The notes beneath the pieces were generated by a model, which was given only the letters and a program-made list of their open reading frames with translations, ran no database searches and had not been told where the DNA came from. The position numbers were made by a program, and so were the translations under genes. A stretch of DNA of 64,000 nt from Streptomyces sp. NBC_01428. Its GTDB lineage: Bacteria; Actinomycetota; Actinomycetes; Streptomycetales; Streptomycetaceae. Position 1 is the first letter of the stretch. Every line of letters begins with the position of its first letter. The stretch spans positions 6,820,001 to 6,884,000 of the forward strand of contig NZ_CP109499.1 of assembly GCF_036231965.1 (NCBI RefSeq), read 5' to 3'. Below are positions 1 through 8,133 of the stretch, piece after piece.

Positions 1-1237
1 CGCCCACGGCCGTCAGGACGGACCGGGCCGCCGCCATCGCCCCGCCCGGCGGCGGATCCAGCAGGGCCAGCCCCGTCGCCTCCGGATCACCCCAGCAGGC
101 CGCCTGGAGCGCGAACGCCGTCAGGTCGGCCACCTTGATCTCCGGTGCGGGGAAACGCGCCAGCCGGCCGTCCTCCGCCTCCGCCCAGCACCGGTACACC
201 GCGCCCGGCGCCTCCCGGCCGGCCCGCCCCGCCCGCTGCCGTCCGGCCGCCTGCGAGGCCCGCACGGTCGTCAGCGCGCTCAGCCCGCGCGCGTGATCCA
301 CCCGCGGCTCGCGCGCCAGCCCGGAGTCCACCACCACGCGCACCCCGGGAACCGTCAGTGACGACTCGGCCACCGACGTCGCGAGGACCACCCGGCGCCG
401 GGCGGCCGCCGTGAGCACCGCGTCCTGCACGGCCGCAGGCGCCCGCCCGTGGACCTGGAGGACGTCGACGTCGCCGAGACCGCCCAGCTGTCCCGCGACC
501 CGCGCGATCTCCCCGACGCCGGGAAGGAAGCACAGGACGTCACCCGTCCGTTCGGCCAGCGCCCGCCGTACCGTTGACGCCACGTGCGTCAGCAGTGCCG
601 GGTCCACCCGCATCCCGTGCGGCGGCCGGACCGGACGGGCGGGCGGGGCCCACACCACCTCGACCGGATGGGAGACGCCCTGCGCCTCGACGACCGGTGC
701 GTCTCCGAGCAGCCGGGCCCAGCCTCCCGCGTCCGTCGTCGCGGACGCGGCGACCAGCCGCAGCTCGGGACGGAGCGCGGCCCGCACGTCGAGCAGGAAC
801 GCGGCCACCGTGTCGGCGTCCAGATGGCGCTCGTGACACTCGTCGAGCACGACGACGTCGACGCCCGACAGCTCCTGGTCCCGCTGGAGACGCTGGAGCA
901 GGACACCCGTCGTGACGACCTCCACGCGTGCGTGGCGACCGACGACGCGCTCCCCGCGCACCGTGAAGCCGATGCTCCCGCCGACCTGCTCGCCCAGCAG
1001 CCACGCCATCCGCCGCGCCGCCGCCCGGGCCGCGATCCGCCGCGGCTCGGCCACCACCACCCGGCGCGGCGGGCGCCCGTCGCCCAGCAGCCCGGCCAGC
1101 GCCAGCGGCACCAGGGTCGTCTTGCCGGTGCCGGGCGGCGCCACCAGCACCGCCCCGCCGTGCCCCTCCAGGGCGTCGTCGAGACCGGGCAGGGCACCGC
1201 GTACGGGCAGGACGTCCAGGGCGTCGTAACGGATCAC
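1..1237 (-). CDS. hrpB: ATP-dependent helicase HrpB, N-terminal part (runs off the window)
   Basis: DExH-box helicase of the HrpB family; the cellular RNA substrate is poorly defined in this family. The 412 visible residues show the Walker A motif APPGTGKT near residues 33-40, motif II DECH near 132-135 and a SAT motif near 165, followed by a second RecA-like domain with QAAGRQRAGRAGR. Family members are about 800-850 aa, so roughly the C-terminal half, including the HrpB-specific C-terminal domain, lies beyond position 1. The chosen GTG start gives VIRYDALDVLPV, where family alignments usually begin. The gene reads away from a 50-bp palindrome at 1309-1358 and is in the same direction as the methyltransferase upstream of it. 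Confidence 0.88.
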   Translation of the reverse strand, partial: MIRYDALDVLPVRGALPGLDDALEGHGGAVLVAPPGTGKTTLVPLALAGLLGDGRPPRRVVVAEPRRIAARAAARRMAWLLGEQVGGSIGFTVRGERVVGRHARVEVVTTGVLLQRLQRDQELSGVDVVVLDECHERHLDADTVAAFLLDVRAALRPELRLVAASATTDAGGWARLLGDAPVVEAQGVSHPVEVVWAPPARPVRPPHGMRVDPALLTHVASTVRRALAERTGDVLCFLPGVGEIARVAGQLGGLGDVDVLQVHGRAPAAVQDAVLTAAARRRVVLATSVAESSLTVPGVRVVVDSGLAREPRVDHARGLSALTTVRASQAAGRQRAGRAGREAPGAVYRCWAEAEDGRLARFPAPEIKVADLTAFALQAACWGDPEATGLALLDPPPGGAMAAARSVLTAVG

Positions 1238-1308
1238 GCACCCAGTCTCGTACGCGCGTCAAACCGGGTGCTCACGCGCGCGGGCGCTGCGTGTGCGCCC
1301 ACGCGCGT

Positions 1309-1358
1309 GCGCGTTCTCCCCTATACAGAGGCCGGCCTCTGTATAGGGGAGAACGCGC
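1309..1358. terminator. Perfect 50-bp palindrome, probable terminator
   Basis: The 25 bases 1309-1333 are the exact reverse complement of 1334-1358, with the centre GGCCGGCC and no spacer. In RNA it would give a stem of about 23 bp with a minimal loop. It lies between the stop of the methyltransferase (1389) and the start of hrpB (1237), both on the minus strand, so a transcription terminator after the methyltransferase is the simplest reading. There is no T tract, which is normal for Streptomyces. It is unusually long and perfect, so a protein-binding role is also possible. Confidence 0.6.
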
Positions 1359-1388
1359 GCACGCGGCGGTCTCCTCGTCCCGCCCGGC

Positions 1389-2249
1389 TCAGTCCCGTTC
1401 GCACACGAAGATCGCCGTGCCCGGGATGAGGTTGCCGCGCAACGGGGACCAGCCGCCCCACTCCTGGGTGTTCCAGGCGGGCCATTCCGGTTCGACGAGG
1501 TCGACCAGACGGAAACCGCCGGCCACCACGTCCCGGACCCGGTCGCCGACCGTCCTGTGGTGCTCGACGTAGACCGCGCGGCCCTCGTCGTCCTGCTCCA
1601 CATAAGGGGTGCGGTCGAAGTAGGACGCGGACACCGACAGCCCCTCGGGGCCCGGCTCGTCCGGGAACGCCCAGCGGATCGGGTGGGTGACGGAGAAGAC
1701 GAAACGGCCGCCGGGGCGCAGCACCCGGCGCACCTCGCTCAGCACCAGCACCTGGTCGGCGATGAACGGCAGCGCCCCGTACGCCGAGCAGGCGAGGTCG
1801 AAGGAGGCGTCCGCGAAGGGCAGCGCGCAGGCGTCCGCCTGCACCAGCGGCACCCCGCCGCCGATCCGCAGCGCGTGCTGGAGCTGGCGGTGGGAGAGGT
1901 CCAGGGCGACCGGGCGCGCGCCCTGGCCGGCCAGCCAGCGGGAGCACTGCGCCGCACCGGCGCCGATCTCCAGGACGTCCTTGTCCTTGAGGTCCTCCGG
2001 CGGGCCGAGCAGTTCGGCCTCCACCTCGTCGAGGCCCTCGGGACTCCACACGAACCGGTCGTCACCGAGGAACGTGCCGTGTTCGATCTGGTACTCGTCC
2101 GCGTTCCGGTCCCACCAGCCCCGGTTCGCCCGCGAACTCTCGGTGAGATCGGCGGCGCGTCGGGTGGCTTCCGGTTCGAACGGTTCGGGCTCTTGGATGA
2201 TCGGCTCCCTCGTCGTACTCTTCCGTCCAACCCGTCTCGGGCGTGTCAC
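1389..2249 (-). CDS. Class I SAM-dependent methyltransferase
   Basis: Methyltransferase of unknown substrate, 286 aa with the GTG start used here. Motif I is clear (VLEIGAGAAQCSRWLA, around residue 92), followed by a DLSHRQL acidic-loop motif and the post-I region typical of the Methyltransf_11 fold. The N-terminal 30 residues (charged, Glu/Pro rich) have no obvious ribosome binding site in front, so the start is uncertain and could lie further in. The C-terminal WNTQEWGGWSPLRGNLIPG segment is typical of actinobacterial homologues. It is divergent from rpsA, and the 50-bp palindrome at 1309-1358 follows its stop. Confidence 0.85.
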   Translation of the reverse strand: MTRPRRVGRKSTTREPIIQEPEPFEPEATRRAADLTESSRANRGWWDRNADEYQIEHGTFLGDDRFVWSPEGLDEVEAELLGPPEDLKDKDVLEIGAGAAQCSRWLAGQGARPVALDLSHRQLQHALRIGGGVPLVQADACALPFADASFDLACSAYGALPFIADQVLVLSEVRRVLRPGGRFVFSVTHPIRWAFPDEPGPEGLSVSASYFDRTPYVEQDDEGRAVYVEHHRTVGDRVRDVVAGGFRLVDLVEPEWPAWNTQEWGGWSPLRGNLIPGTAIFVCERD

Positions 2250-2339
2250 GGCAGAGGTGTTCGGCTGCCCGCGTGGCCTCGTGAGACAGGTCTTGTGCCG
2301 GGATTGCGGCGATCCGCCCCGGGTGTGCGCCTTCGCGCA

Positions 2340-2368
2340 TTGACCCTGCCCGGCTGCCCCCGTATGCT
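2340..2368 (+). promoter_or_regulatory. rpsA promoter, vegetative sigma (HrdB) type
   Basis: TTGACC at 2340-2345, a 17-bp spacer and TATGCT at 2363-2368 form a near-consensus sigma-70 promoter. Transcription would start near 2375 and leave a leader of about 195 nt before the rpsA ATG at 2569. The leader contains a small ACCGG/CCGGT hairpin near 2454-2469, but I see no recognisable riboswitch. S1 is known to autoregulate through its leader in E. coli; whether that holds here is not shown by the sequence. Confidence 0.75.
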
Positions 2369-2568
2369 ACAAGTTGCGCTGCGGGCCTGCGCTCCTCAGA
2401 CGTAGCAGGTAACGCTCGCATCTGTATGTATGTCCCCTCGGTTCTCGAGGCGCCACCGGGTTTTTCCGGTTCGGCGTTTCTTTGGCTGTCCGGCTTCTAC
2501 AGGGCGAAACGGGCTCCCGGCGTAAGCAGTACCTACGACTCACTGTCCGTACCGGAGCCCTTTCCCAC

Positions 2569-4074
2569 ATGACGAGCAGCACCGAGACCACCTCTACCAC
2601 GCCGCAGGTAGCGGTCAACGACATCGGTAACGAGGAAGCTTTCCTCGCCGCGATCGACGAGACGATCAAGTACTTCAACGACGGCGACATCGTCGACGGC
2701 GTCATCGTGAAGGTCGACCGGGACGAGGTCCTGCTCGACATCGGTTACAAGACCGAAGGTGTCATCCCGAGCCGCGAGCTCTCGATCAAGCACGACGTCG
2801 ACCCGAACGAGGTCGTCAAGGTCGGCGACGAGATCGAAGCCCTTGTTCTCCAGAAGGAGGACAAGGAAGGCCGCCTGATCCTCTCGAAGAAGCGCGCCCA
2901 GTACGAGCGCGCCTGGGGCACCATCGAGAAGATCAAGGAAGAGGACGGCATCGTCACCGGCACCGTCATCGAGGTCGTCAAGGGTGGACTCATCCTTGAC
3001 ATCGGCCTCCGTGGCTTCCTGCCGGCTTCCCTCGTCGAGATGCGCCGTGTCCGCGACCTCCAGCCCTACGTGGGCAAGGAGCTCGAGGCCAAGATCATCG
3101 AGCTGGACAAGAACCGCAACAACGTGGTCCTGTCCCGCCGTGCCTGGCTGGAGCAGACCCAGTCCGAGGTTCGCCAGACGTTCCTCACGACCCTGCAGAA
3201 GGGTCAGGTCCGCTCCGGCGTCGTCTCCTCGATCGTCAACTTCGGTGCCTTCGTGGACCTGGGTGGCGTCGACGGTCTGGTGCACGTCTCCGAGCTCTCC
3301 TGGAAGCACATCGACCACCCCTCCGAGGTTGTCGAGGTCGGCCAGGAAGTCACCGTCGAGGTCCTCGACGTCGACATGGACCGCGAGCGTGTCTCCCTGT
3401 CGCTCAAGGCGACGCAGGAAGACCCGTGGCAGCAGTTCGCCCGGACGCACCAGATCGGTCAGGTCGTCCCGGGTAAGGTCACGAAGCTCGTCCCGTTCGG
3501 TGCGTTCGTCCGCGTGGACGAGGGCATCGAGGGTCTGGTCCACATCTCCGAGCTGGCCGAGCGCCACGTGGAGATCCCGGAGCAGGTCGTCCAGGTCAAC
3601 GACGAGATCTTCGTCAAGGTCATCGACATCGACCTCGAGCGCCGCCGCATCAGCCTCTCGCTGAAGCAGGCCAACGAGGCCTTCGGTGCCGACCCGGCGT
3701 CGGTCGACTTCGACCCGACCCTGTACGGCATGGCCGCGTCGTACGACGACCAGGGCAACTACATCTACCCCGAGGGCTTCGACCCGGAGACCAACGACTG
3801 GCTCGAGGGCTTCGAGTCCCAGCGTGAGGTGTGGGAGACGCAGTACGCCGAGGCGCAGCAGCGCTTCGAGCAGCACCAGGCCCAGGTCATCAAGTCCCGC
3901 GAGGCCGACGCTCAGGCCGAGGCCGAGGGCGCCAGCACCTCCACCGCGGCTCCGGCCGCGTCCGGTGGCGGCGGCGGTTCGTACTCCTCGGAGTCGGACG
4001 ACAACTCCGGCGCCCTGGCGTCGGACGAGGCCCTGGCGGCTCTGCGTGAGAAGCTCGCCGGCGGCCAGAGCTGA
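2569..4074 (+). CDS. rpsA: 30S ribosomal protein S1
   Basis: Ribosomal protein S1, which binds mRNA on the 30S subunit and helps load transcripts. The 501-aa protein starts MTSSTETTSTTP, with GGAG about 11 nt upstream. Longer in-frame extension upstream would run through the leader and is rejected. Four S1 (OB-fold) repeats are visible at about residues 33-105, 123-190, 205-278 and 290-365, with repeated GAFV-DLGGVDGLVH type cores; six repeats are usual in proteobacteria, four in actinobacteria. The C-terminal 130 residues are acidic and Ala/Ser/Gly rich (SGGGGG near 464), as in other Streptomyces S1 proteins. Its own promoter (2340) and terminator (4103) make it monocistronic. Confidence 0.97.
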   Translation: MTSSTETTSTTPQVAVNDIGNEEAFLAAIDETIKYFNDGDIVDGVIVKVDRDEVLLDIGYKTEGVIPSRELSIKHDVDPNEVVKVGDEIEALVLQKEDKEGRLILSKKRAQYERAWGTIEKIKEEDGIVTGTVIEVVKGGLILDIGLRGFLPASLVEMRRVRDLQPYVGKELEAKIIELDKNRNNVVLSRRAWLEQTQSEVRQTFLTTLQKGQVRSGVVSSIVNFGAFVDLGGVDGLVHVSELSWKHIDHPSEVVEVGQEVTVEVLDVDMDRERVSLSLKATQEDPWQQFARTHQIGQVVPGKVTKLVPFGAFVRVDEGIEGLVHISELAERHVEIPEQVVQVNDEIFVKVIDIDLERRRISLSLKQANEAFGADPASVDFDPTLYGMAASYDDQGNYIYPEGFDPETNDWLEGFESQREVWETQYAEAQQRFEQHQAQVIKSREADAQAEAEGASTSTAAPAASGGGGGSYSSESDDNSGALASDEALAALREKLAGGQS

Positions 4075-4102
4075 AAAGCTCCCCGCTAGGCAGTAGCTGA
4101 AA

Positions 4103-4139
4103 GAAGTGGGCCCGCACCGATTCGGTGCGGGCCCACTTC
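4103..4139 (+). terminator. rpsA terminator hairpin
   Basis: A perfect 18-bp inverted repeat (4103-4120 against 4122-4139) with a one-base centre, 28 nt after the rpsA stop. The stem core is GTGGGCCCGCACCGA. No T run follows, as is usual in Streptomyces. It also sits 27 nt beyond the stop of the convergent gene at 4167, so it can serve both. Confidence 0.85.
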
Positions 4140-4166
4140 CATGGGGGTCCTGTCGTTCGGGCAGGG

Positions 4167-5126
4167 TCAGGGCGTCACCGTGACATTGGTGAGCCCCTTG
4201 CCGCCCGTCACCATGTTCGACGCGTACACGGTGGTCCGGCACGACGTGCTGTAGTTCGTGACGTTGACCGCGAGCTGCTTGTCCCCGGTGGCGCCCCGCA
4301 GGTCCGAGGTGTTGCCGCGGAACACGGTGCCGCAGCCCCAGCCGGACTGCTGGGTGTGGGTCTCGTACCCGTCGTTCGTGGTCGCGGTTCCCTTGTTGTT
4401 CTCGACGAGGACGTCGTTGCCCTTCACATCGACCCAGGAGTCGTCGAAGTTGGCGCCGGTCAGCCCGCTGCCGTCGAAGGTGTTGCCGGTGATGCGCGCA
4501 CCCGTCGTGCCCTCCTTGATGTCGACGTTCTCGCCGCCCACGTCCGGGCCGATCGTGTTGCCGCTGATCTCGATACGGTCGCTCCTGTCCGAGGTCCCGC
4601 CGGCCGTGCCCACGTAGACGCCCTCGCCCATACCGCGGCCGTCGTTGCCGGTGTCGTAGATCTTCGAGTTCCTGATCGCGCCGTCCGTGCTGGAGTTGCG
4701 GAAGTGGACGCCCTCCATGTCGAGCCCGTGGACGGTGACCGTGTCGACGACGACGCCCTTCGCCGAGTCGATCATGATGCCCTTCTGGCCGCCGGTGACG
4801 GTGATGCCCCGGACCGTCCAGTACGAGGCGCCGTTGAGGTGCAGCCCGTAGCCGCCGCCCGCCGTCAGGACGGCCTTCGCCGAGCCGGTGAGCGTGATGC
4901 GGGAGCCCGAACTCGCGGCCGTCGTCGTCTTGAAGTTGCCGGTGTACGTGCCGTCCGCGAGGTGAATGGTGTCGCCGGGCGCGGCGGAGGTGAGCGCCGA
5001 CTTCAGCTGGGCGGCCGTGGCGACCTCGATGGTCTGCGCCGCGCTCGCGGTGGAGGCGGACACGAACACTCCGCCGGTGGCCAGTGCCGTGCCGAGCAGG
5101 GGGAGAAGTGTGCGTCGCATACGCAT
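4167..5126 (-). CDS. Secreted right-handed beta-helix protein
   Basis: Exported protein of 319 aa. It starts MRMRRTLLPLLG and has a Sec-type signal peptide ending near ASTASA-AQ (residue 30). The body is a series of imperfect beta-helix coils (repeated GNT, NNKG, GITVTGG, IRNSKIYD), the fold of pectate lyases and polysaccharide-active enzymes. The substrate cannot be assigned, and I see no complete catalytic signature. ATG 5126 is preferred over an upstream ATG at 5174 because the signal peptide then begins properly and AAGG lies about 11 nt upstream. A repeat cluster at 5163-5199 precedes it and may be its control region. Confidence 0.8.
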   Translation of the reverse strand: MRMRRTLLPLLGTALATGGVFVSASTASAAQTIEVATAAQLKSALTSAAPGDTIHLADGTYTGNFKTTTAASSGSRITLTGSAKAVLTAGGGYGLHLNGASYWTVRGITVTGGQKGIMIDSAKGVVVDTVTVHGLDMEGVHFRNSSTDGAIRNSKIYDTGNDGRGMGEGVYVGTAGGTSDRSDRIEISGNTIGPDVGGENVDIKEGTTGARITGNTFDGSGLTGANFDDSWVDVKGNDVLVENNKGTATTNDGYETHTQQSGWGCGTVFRGNTSDLRGATGDKQLAVNVTNYSTSCRTTVYASNMVTGGKGLTNVTVTP

Positions 5127-5162
5127 GTGGGGGTGACCTTCCCGTCGGTTCGCAAGAAGACA

Positions 5163-5199
5163 GTTCTTGTACATGAACGTTGGGCGCCCACATGAACGT
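5163..5199. promoter_or_regulatory. Direct/inverted repeat cluster, candidate operator
   Basis: Two exact copies of ACATGAACGT (5171-5180 and 5190-5199), 19 bp apart centre to centre, flank the perfect palindrome TGGGCGCCCA (5181-5190). The first copy overlaps a 14/16 palindrome GTTCTTGTACATGAAC (5163-5178). The cluster lies 37-73 bp upstream of the beta-helix gene start and 145 bp upstream of the amine oxidase, so a regulator binding site is likely. The 19-bp spacing does not match the 11-bp unit of PhoP boxes. Confidence 0.4.
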
Positions 5200-5344
5200 A
5201 AGGGTGCTTCGGGGTCGCGTCAAGGTCCGTACCAGGCCGGTGTGCGGGGAGGGAAACGTGGCGGATACACGAGTAACCGCCGGGCTGTAACCGGCCGTTG
5301 CCAGGATCCCCGGGTCATCCAAGATCGAGAGGGGAGCCGAAGGC

Positions 5345-6952
5345 ATGGCAGCACAGGAGCGATCGAGTGCGTCGAGCCGGCGCGCGTTCTTGCGCACCGT
5401 CGGTCTGACCGGCGGTGCGGGCGCGATGTTCGCGACCATGGGAGCCCTCGGCCTCGCGCCGACCGCGCAGGCCGCCCAGCGTGAACAGCCGTACCGGGCG
5501 CCGAAGTCGGGCGATTTCACGCTCACCGGGAGAGGTGCCGCAAAGGTCGTGATCGTAGGCGGCGGCATCGCCGGACTCGCCTCCGCCTACGAACTCGGCA
5601 AGGCGGGCTACGACTGTACGGTCCTGGAGGCCAGGGACCGCGCCGGTGGCCGCAACTTCACCGTGCGCGGCGGGGACACGACCACCGACCTGTACGGCAA
5701 CACCCAGACGGCGCGCTTCAGCGACGGCCAGTACATGAACGCCGGACCGGCCCGCATCCCGCAGTGGATGGTCACCCTCGACTACTGCCGCGAACTCGGC
5801 GTCCCCGTCGAGGTGTTCACGAACACGAACGCGGATGCGTACATGTACAACGAGTCGTCCGGCATGACCAAGCCGGTCCGTCATCGCACCGCCAAGGCCG
5901 ACGTGTACGGCTACGTCTCCGAACTGCTCGCCAAGGCCACCGACAAGGGGGCCCTCGACAGGGAACTGACCGCCGCCGACCAGGACCGGCTCGTCGAGTT
6001 CCTCAAGGACTTCGGCGAACTCGGCGACAAACTCGCCTACGAGGGCGGACCCCGCCGCGGCTACACCACCGTGCCCGCCGCCGCCGGAACCCCGGGGACC
6101 GTCCTCGGAGACGTACCCACCGCCTCCGAGGTCTTCGCGAGCGGCGTCGGCCGCTACTTCTCCTTCGAGTTCGAGTACGACCAGGCCATGCTGATGTTCC
6201 AGCCGGTCGGCGGCATGGACCAGATACCCAAGGCCCTCACCCGGGCCGTCGGAGCCCACCGCGTCCGCACCGGAGCCGCGGTCACCCGGATCACCGACAA
6301 GGGCCACGGCGTCACCGTCACGTACACCCAGGGCGGCCGGACGAAGTCCGTCGACGCCGACTTCTGCATCGGCGCCCTGCCGCCCAACATCCTCGCCAAG
6401 GTCCCGCACAACCTCGACTCCGGCGTCCAGAGCGCCCTGGAGGCGATCACCCCGCAGTCCGCGGGCAAGATCGGCCTCGAATACCGCTCACGCTGGTGGG
6501 AGCTCGACCACCGCATCTACGGCGGCATCACCGAGACCGACCAGGACGTCACCCACATCTGGCACCCCTCCTACGGCTTCAACGGCCGGCGCGGCGTCAT
6601 GATCGGCTACTACAACTACGGCTCCGACGCCGACGCGTACGCCAAGCTCGCCCCCAAGGACCGGGAGAGGCGCGCGGTGGCGGCGGGCGTCAAGATCTAC
6701 GGCGAGAAGTACCGGACCGAACTCGACTCGTCCTTCTCCCACCACTGGCGCCAGACGCCGCACCTCGAAGCCGCCTGGCACGACACCCCCGGCGGACCCG
6801 ACGACCCCCGCTACACGCCCCTGAACCGGCCCGCCGGACGCGTCTTCTTCGCGGGCGACTGGCTCAGCTACACCGACGCCTGGCAGCACGGCGCCTTCAC
6901 CTCCGCCCGCAACGCCGTCAGCGCGCTCCACGCGCGCGTGCTGTCGTCGTGA
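5345..6952 (+). CDS. Tat-exported flavin monoamine / L-amino acid oxidase
   Basis: FAD-dependent amine oxidase of 535 aa that would oxidatively deaminate an amine or L-amino acid outside the cytoplasm. The N terminus carries a twin-arginine signal (SSRRAFLRTVG, residues 10-20, then a hydrophobic stretch to AQAAQ near 45). The dinucleotide-binding motif VGGGIAGLASAYEL is at about 71-84, followed by LEARDRAGGRN (94-104), diagnostic of this family. The C-terminal FAD contact GRVFFAGDWLSYTDAWQHGA is present. GAGAGGGGAG precedes the ATG. The gene stands alone; a hairpin at 7029-7067 follows. The natural substrate is not evident from sequence. Confidence 0.9.
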   Translation: MAAQERSSASSRRAFLRTVGLTGGAGAMFATMGALGLAPTAQAAQREQPYRAPKSGDFTLTGRGAAKVVIVGGGIAGLASAYELGKAGYDCTVLEARDRAGGRNFTVRGGDTTTDLYGNTQTARFSDGQYMNAGPARIPQWMVTLDYCRELGVPVEVFTNTNADAYMYNESSGMTKPVRHRTAKADVYGYVSELLAKATDKGALDRELTAADQDRLVEFLKDFGELGDKLAYEGGPRRGYTTVPAAAGTPGTVLGDVPTASEVFASGVGRYFSFEFEYDQAMLMFQPVGGMDQIPKALTRAVGAHRVRTGAAVTRITDKGHGVTVTYTQGGRTKSVDADFCIGALPPNILAKVPHNLDSGVQSALEAITPQSAGKIGLEYRSRWWELDHRIYGGITETDQDVTHIWHPSYGFNGRRGVMIGYYNYGSDADAYAKLAPKDRERRAVAAGVKIYGEKYRTELDSSFSHHWRQTPHLEAAWHDTPGGPDDPRYTPLNRPAGRVFFAGDWLSYTDAWQHGAFTSARNAVSALHARVLSS

Positions 6953-7003
6953 CGCTCCACGCGCGCGTGCCGTCCTCGTAACACGCGTGTGCTGTGCTCG
7001 TGG
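6924..7003 (+). repeat. Three imperfect tandem copies of a ~29-bp unit over the amine oxidase stop
   Basis: The unit CGCTCCACGCGCGCGTGCTG... occurs at 6924-6952 (the last codons plus stop of the oxidase), again at 6953-6981, and a shorter third copy at 6982-7003. Each copy carries an in-frame stop at its end (TGA, then TAA), so the duplication does not change the protein. It looks like slippage at a CG-alternating tract. Confidence 0.6.
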
Positions 7004-7028
7004 CGGACGGGGAACGCGGCCGGGCGAC

Positions 7029-7067
7029 GGTGCGGAGCACGGAACGGGAATGTCCGTGCTCCGCACC
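7029..7067 (+). terminator. Terminator hairpin after the amine oxidase
   Basis: A perfect 15-bp stem (7029-7043 against 7053-7067; GGTGCGGAGCACGGA) with a 9-nt loop lies 77 nt after the oxidase stop and 38 nt before the PAC2 gene start. Confidence 0.75.
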
Positions 7068-7104
7068 ATGTTGTCGAGTACGAACACGAGGAGGAGCGGT
7101 CACA

Positions 7105-8043
7105 GTGCTTGATCCGCAGGGTTTGTACGCATGGGAGCCGAAGGGGCTGGCCGTGGTCGACATGGCACTCGCCGAGGAGTCGGCCGGTCTTGTCATGCTC
7201 TACCACTTCGACGGATACATCGACGCGGGTGAGACGGGCGACCAGATCGTCGACCGAGCCCTCGACTCGCTGCCCCACCAGGTCGTGGCCCGTTTCGACC
7301 ACGACCGGCTCGTGGACTACCGGGCCCGCCGCCCGCTGCTGACGTTCAAGCGCGACCGCTGGACGGAGTACGAGGAGCCGACGCTCGACGTCCGCCTCGT
7401 CCAGGACGCCACCGGCGCGCCCTTCCTGCTGCTCTCCGGCCCCGAGCCGGACGTCGAGTGGGAGCGCTTCGCGGCCGCCGTCCAGCAGATCGTGGAGCGG
7501 CTCGGCGTCCGCCTCTCGGTGAACTTCCACGGCATCCCCATGGGCGTCCCGCACACCCGCCCGGTCGGCCTCACCCCGCACGGCAACCGCACCGACCTGG
7601 TGCCCGGCCACCGCAGCCCCTTCGACGAGGCGCAGGTCCCCGGAAGCGCCGAGTCCCTCGTCGAGTACCGCCTCATGGAGGCCGGACACGACGTGCTCGG
7701 TGTCGCCGCGCACGTGCCCCACTACATCGCGCGGTCGCCGTATCCGGACGCGGCGCTCACCGTCCTGGAGTCCATCACGGCCGCGACCGGCCTGGTGCTT
7801 CCCGGGATGGCGCACGCCCTGCGGACCGAGGCGCACCGCACCCAGACCGAGATCGACCGGCAGATCCAGGAAGGCGACGAGGAGCTCGTCGCCCTCGTCC
7901 AGGGGCTCGAGCACCAGTACGACGCCTCGGCCGGTGCCGAGACCCGCGGGAACATGCTCGCGGAACCGGTGGACATCCCGTCCGCGGACGAGATCGGTCA
8001 GGAGTTCGAGCGCTTCCTCGCGGAGCGTGAAGGCGACTCCTGA
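7105..8043 (+). CDS. PAC2 family protein (proteasome assembly chaperone-like)
   Basis: 312-aa member of the actinobacterial PAC2 family, soluble, related to the archaeal/eukaryotic proteasome-assembly chaperone fold. Function in bacteria is not established. The GTG start (VLDPQGLYAWEP) has GAGGAG 8 nt upstream. Characteristic segments are LVMLYHFDGYIDAGETG near residue 28, the central NFHGIPMGVPHTRP around 140-153 and the alpha-helical Glu-rich tail. The terminator at 7029-7067 separates it from the oxidase, so it is probably transcribed from its own promoter. Confidence 0.85.
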   Translation: MLDPQGLYAWEPKGLAVVDMALAEESAGLVMLYHFDGYIDAGETGDQIVDRALDSLPHQVVARFDHDRLVDYRARRPLLTFKRDRWTEYEEPTLDVRLVQDATGAPFLLLSGPEPDVEWERFAAAVQQIVERLGVRLSVNFHGIPMGVPHTRPVGLTPHGNRTDLVPGHRSPFDEAQVPGSAESLVEYRLMEAGHDVLGVAAHVPHYIARSPYPDAALTVLESITAATGLVLPGMAHALRTEAHRTQTEIDRQIQEGDEELVALVQGLEHQYDASAGAETRGNMLAEPVDIPSADEIGQEFERFLAEREGDS

Positions 8044-8103
8044 CACCGCCGCCCGGCCGCCGGAACCCGGGTCCCCGGACCGGGGGCCTCCCGGCCCGGC
8101 GCG

Positions 8104-8126
8104 CTGTCGGTGCCAGGCCCTAAGCT
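8104..8126 (+). promoter_or_regulatory. Candidate DNA-damage-type (RecA-NDp-like) promoter of coaE
   Basis: CTGTCGGTG (8104-8112), 8 nt, then TAAGCT (8121-8126), then 7 nt to the ATG at 8134. It matches the TTGTCAGTG-N8-TANNNT motif at 7 of 9 upstream positions with exact spacing, and the distance to the ATG is the same as for uvrB and ogt in this window. It predicts a leaderless coaE transcript. Two mismatches make damage control uncertain. Confidence 0.45.
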
Positions 8127-8133
8127 GCCAGGC

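Noticed and set aside
5163..5199. PhoP box
   Set aside because: Repeats are 19 bp apart rather than 11 and lack GTTCACC.
2533..5568. Very long minus-strand open frame across rpsA
   Set aside because: It is the antisense shadow of rpsA and the beta-helix gene, with low-complexity Asp/Leu/Val sequence and no domain; S1 coding evidence is overwhelming.
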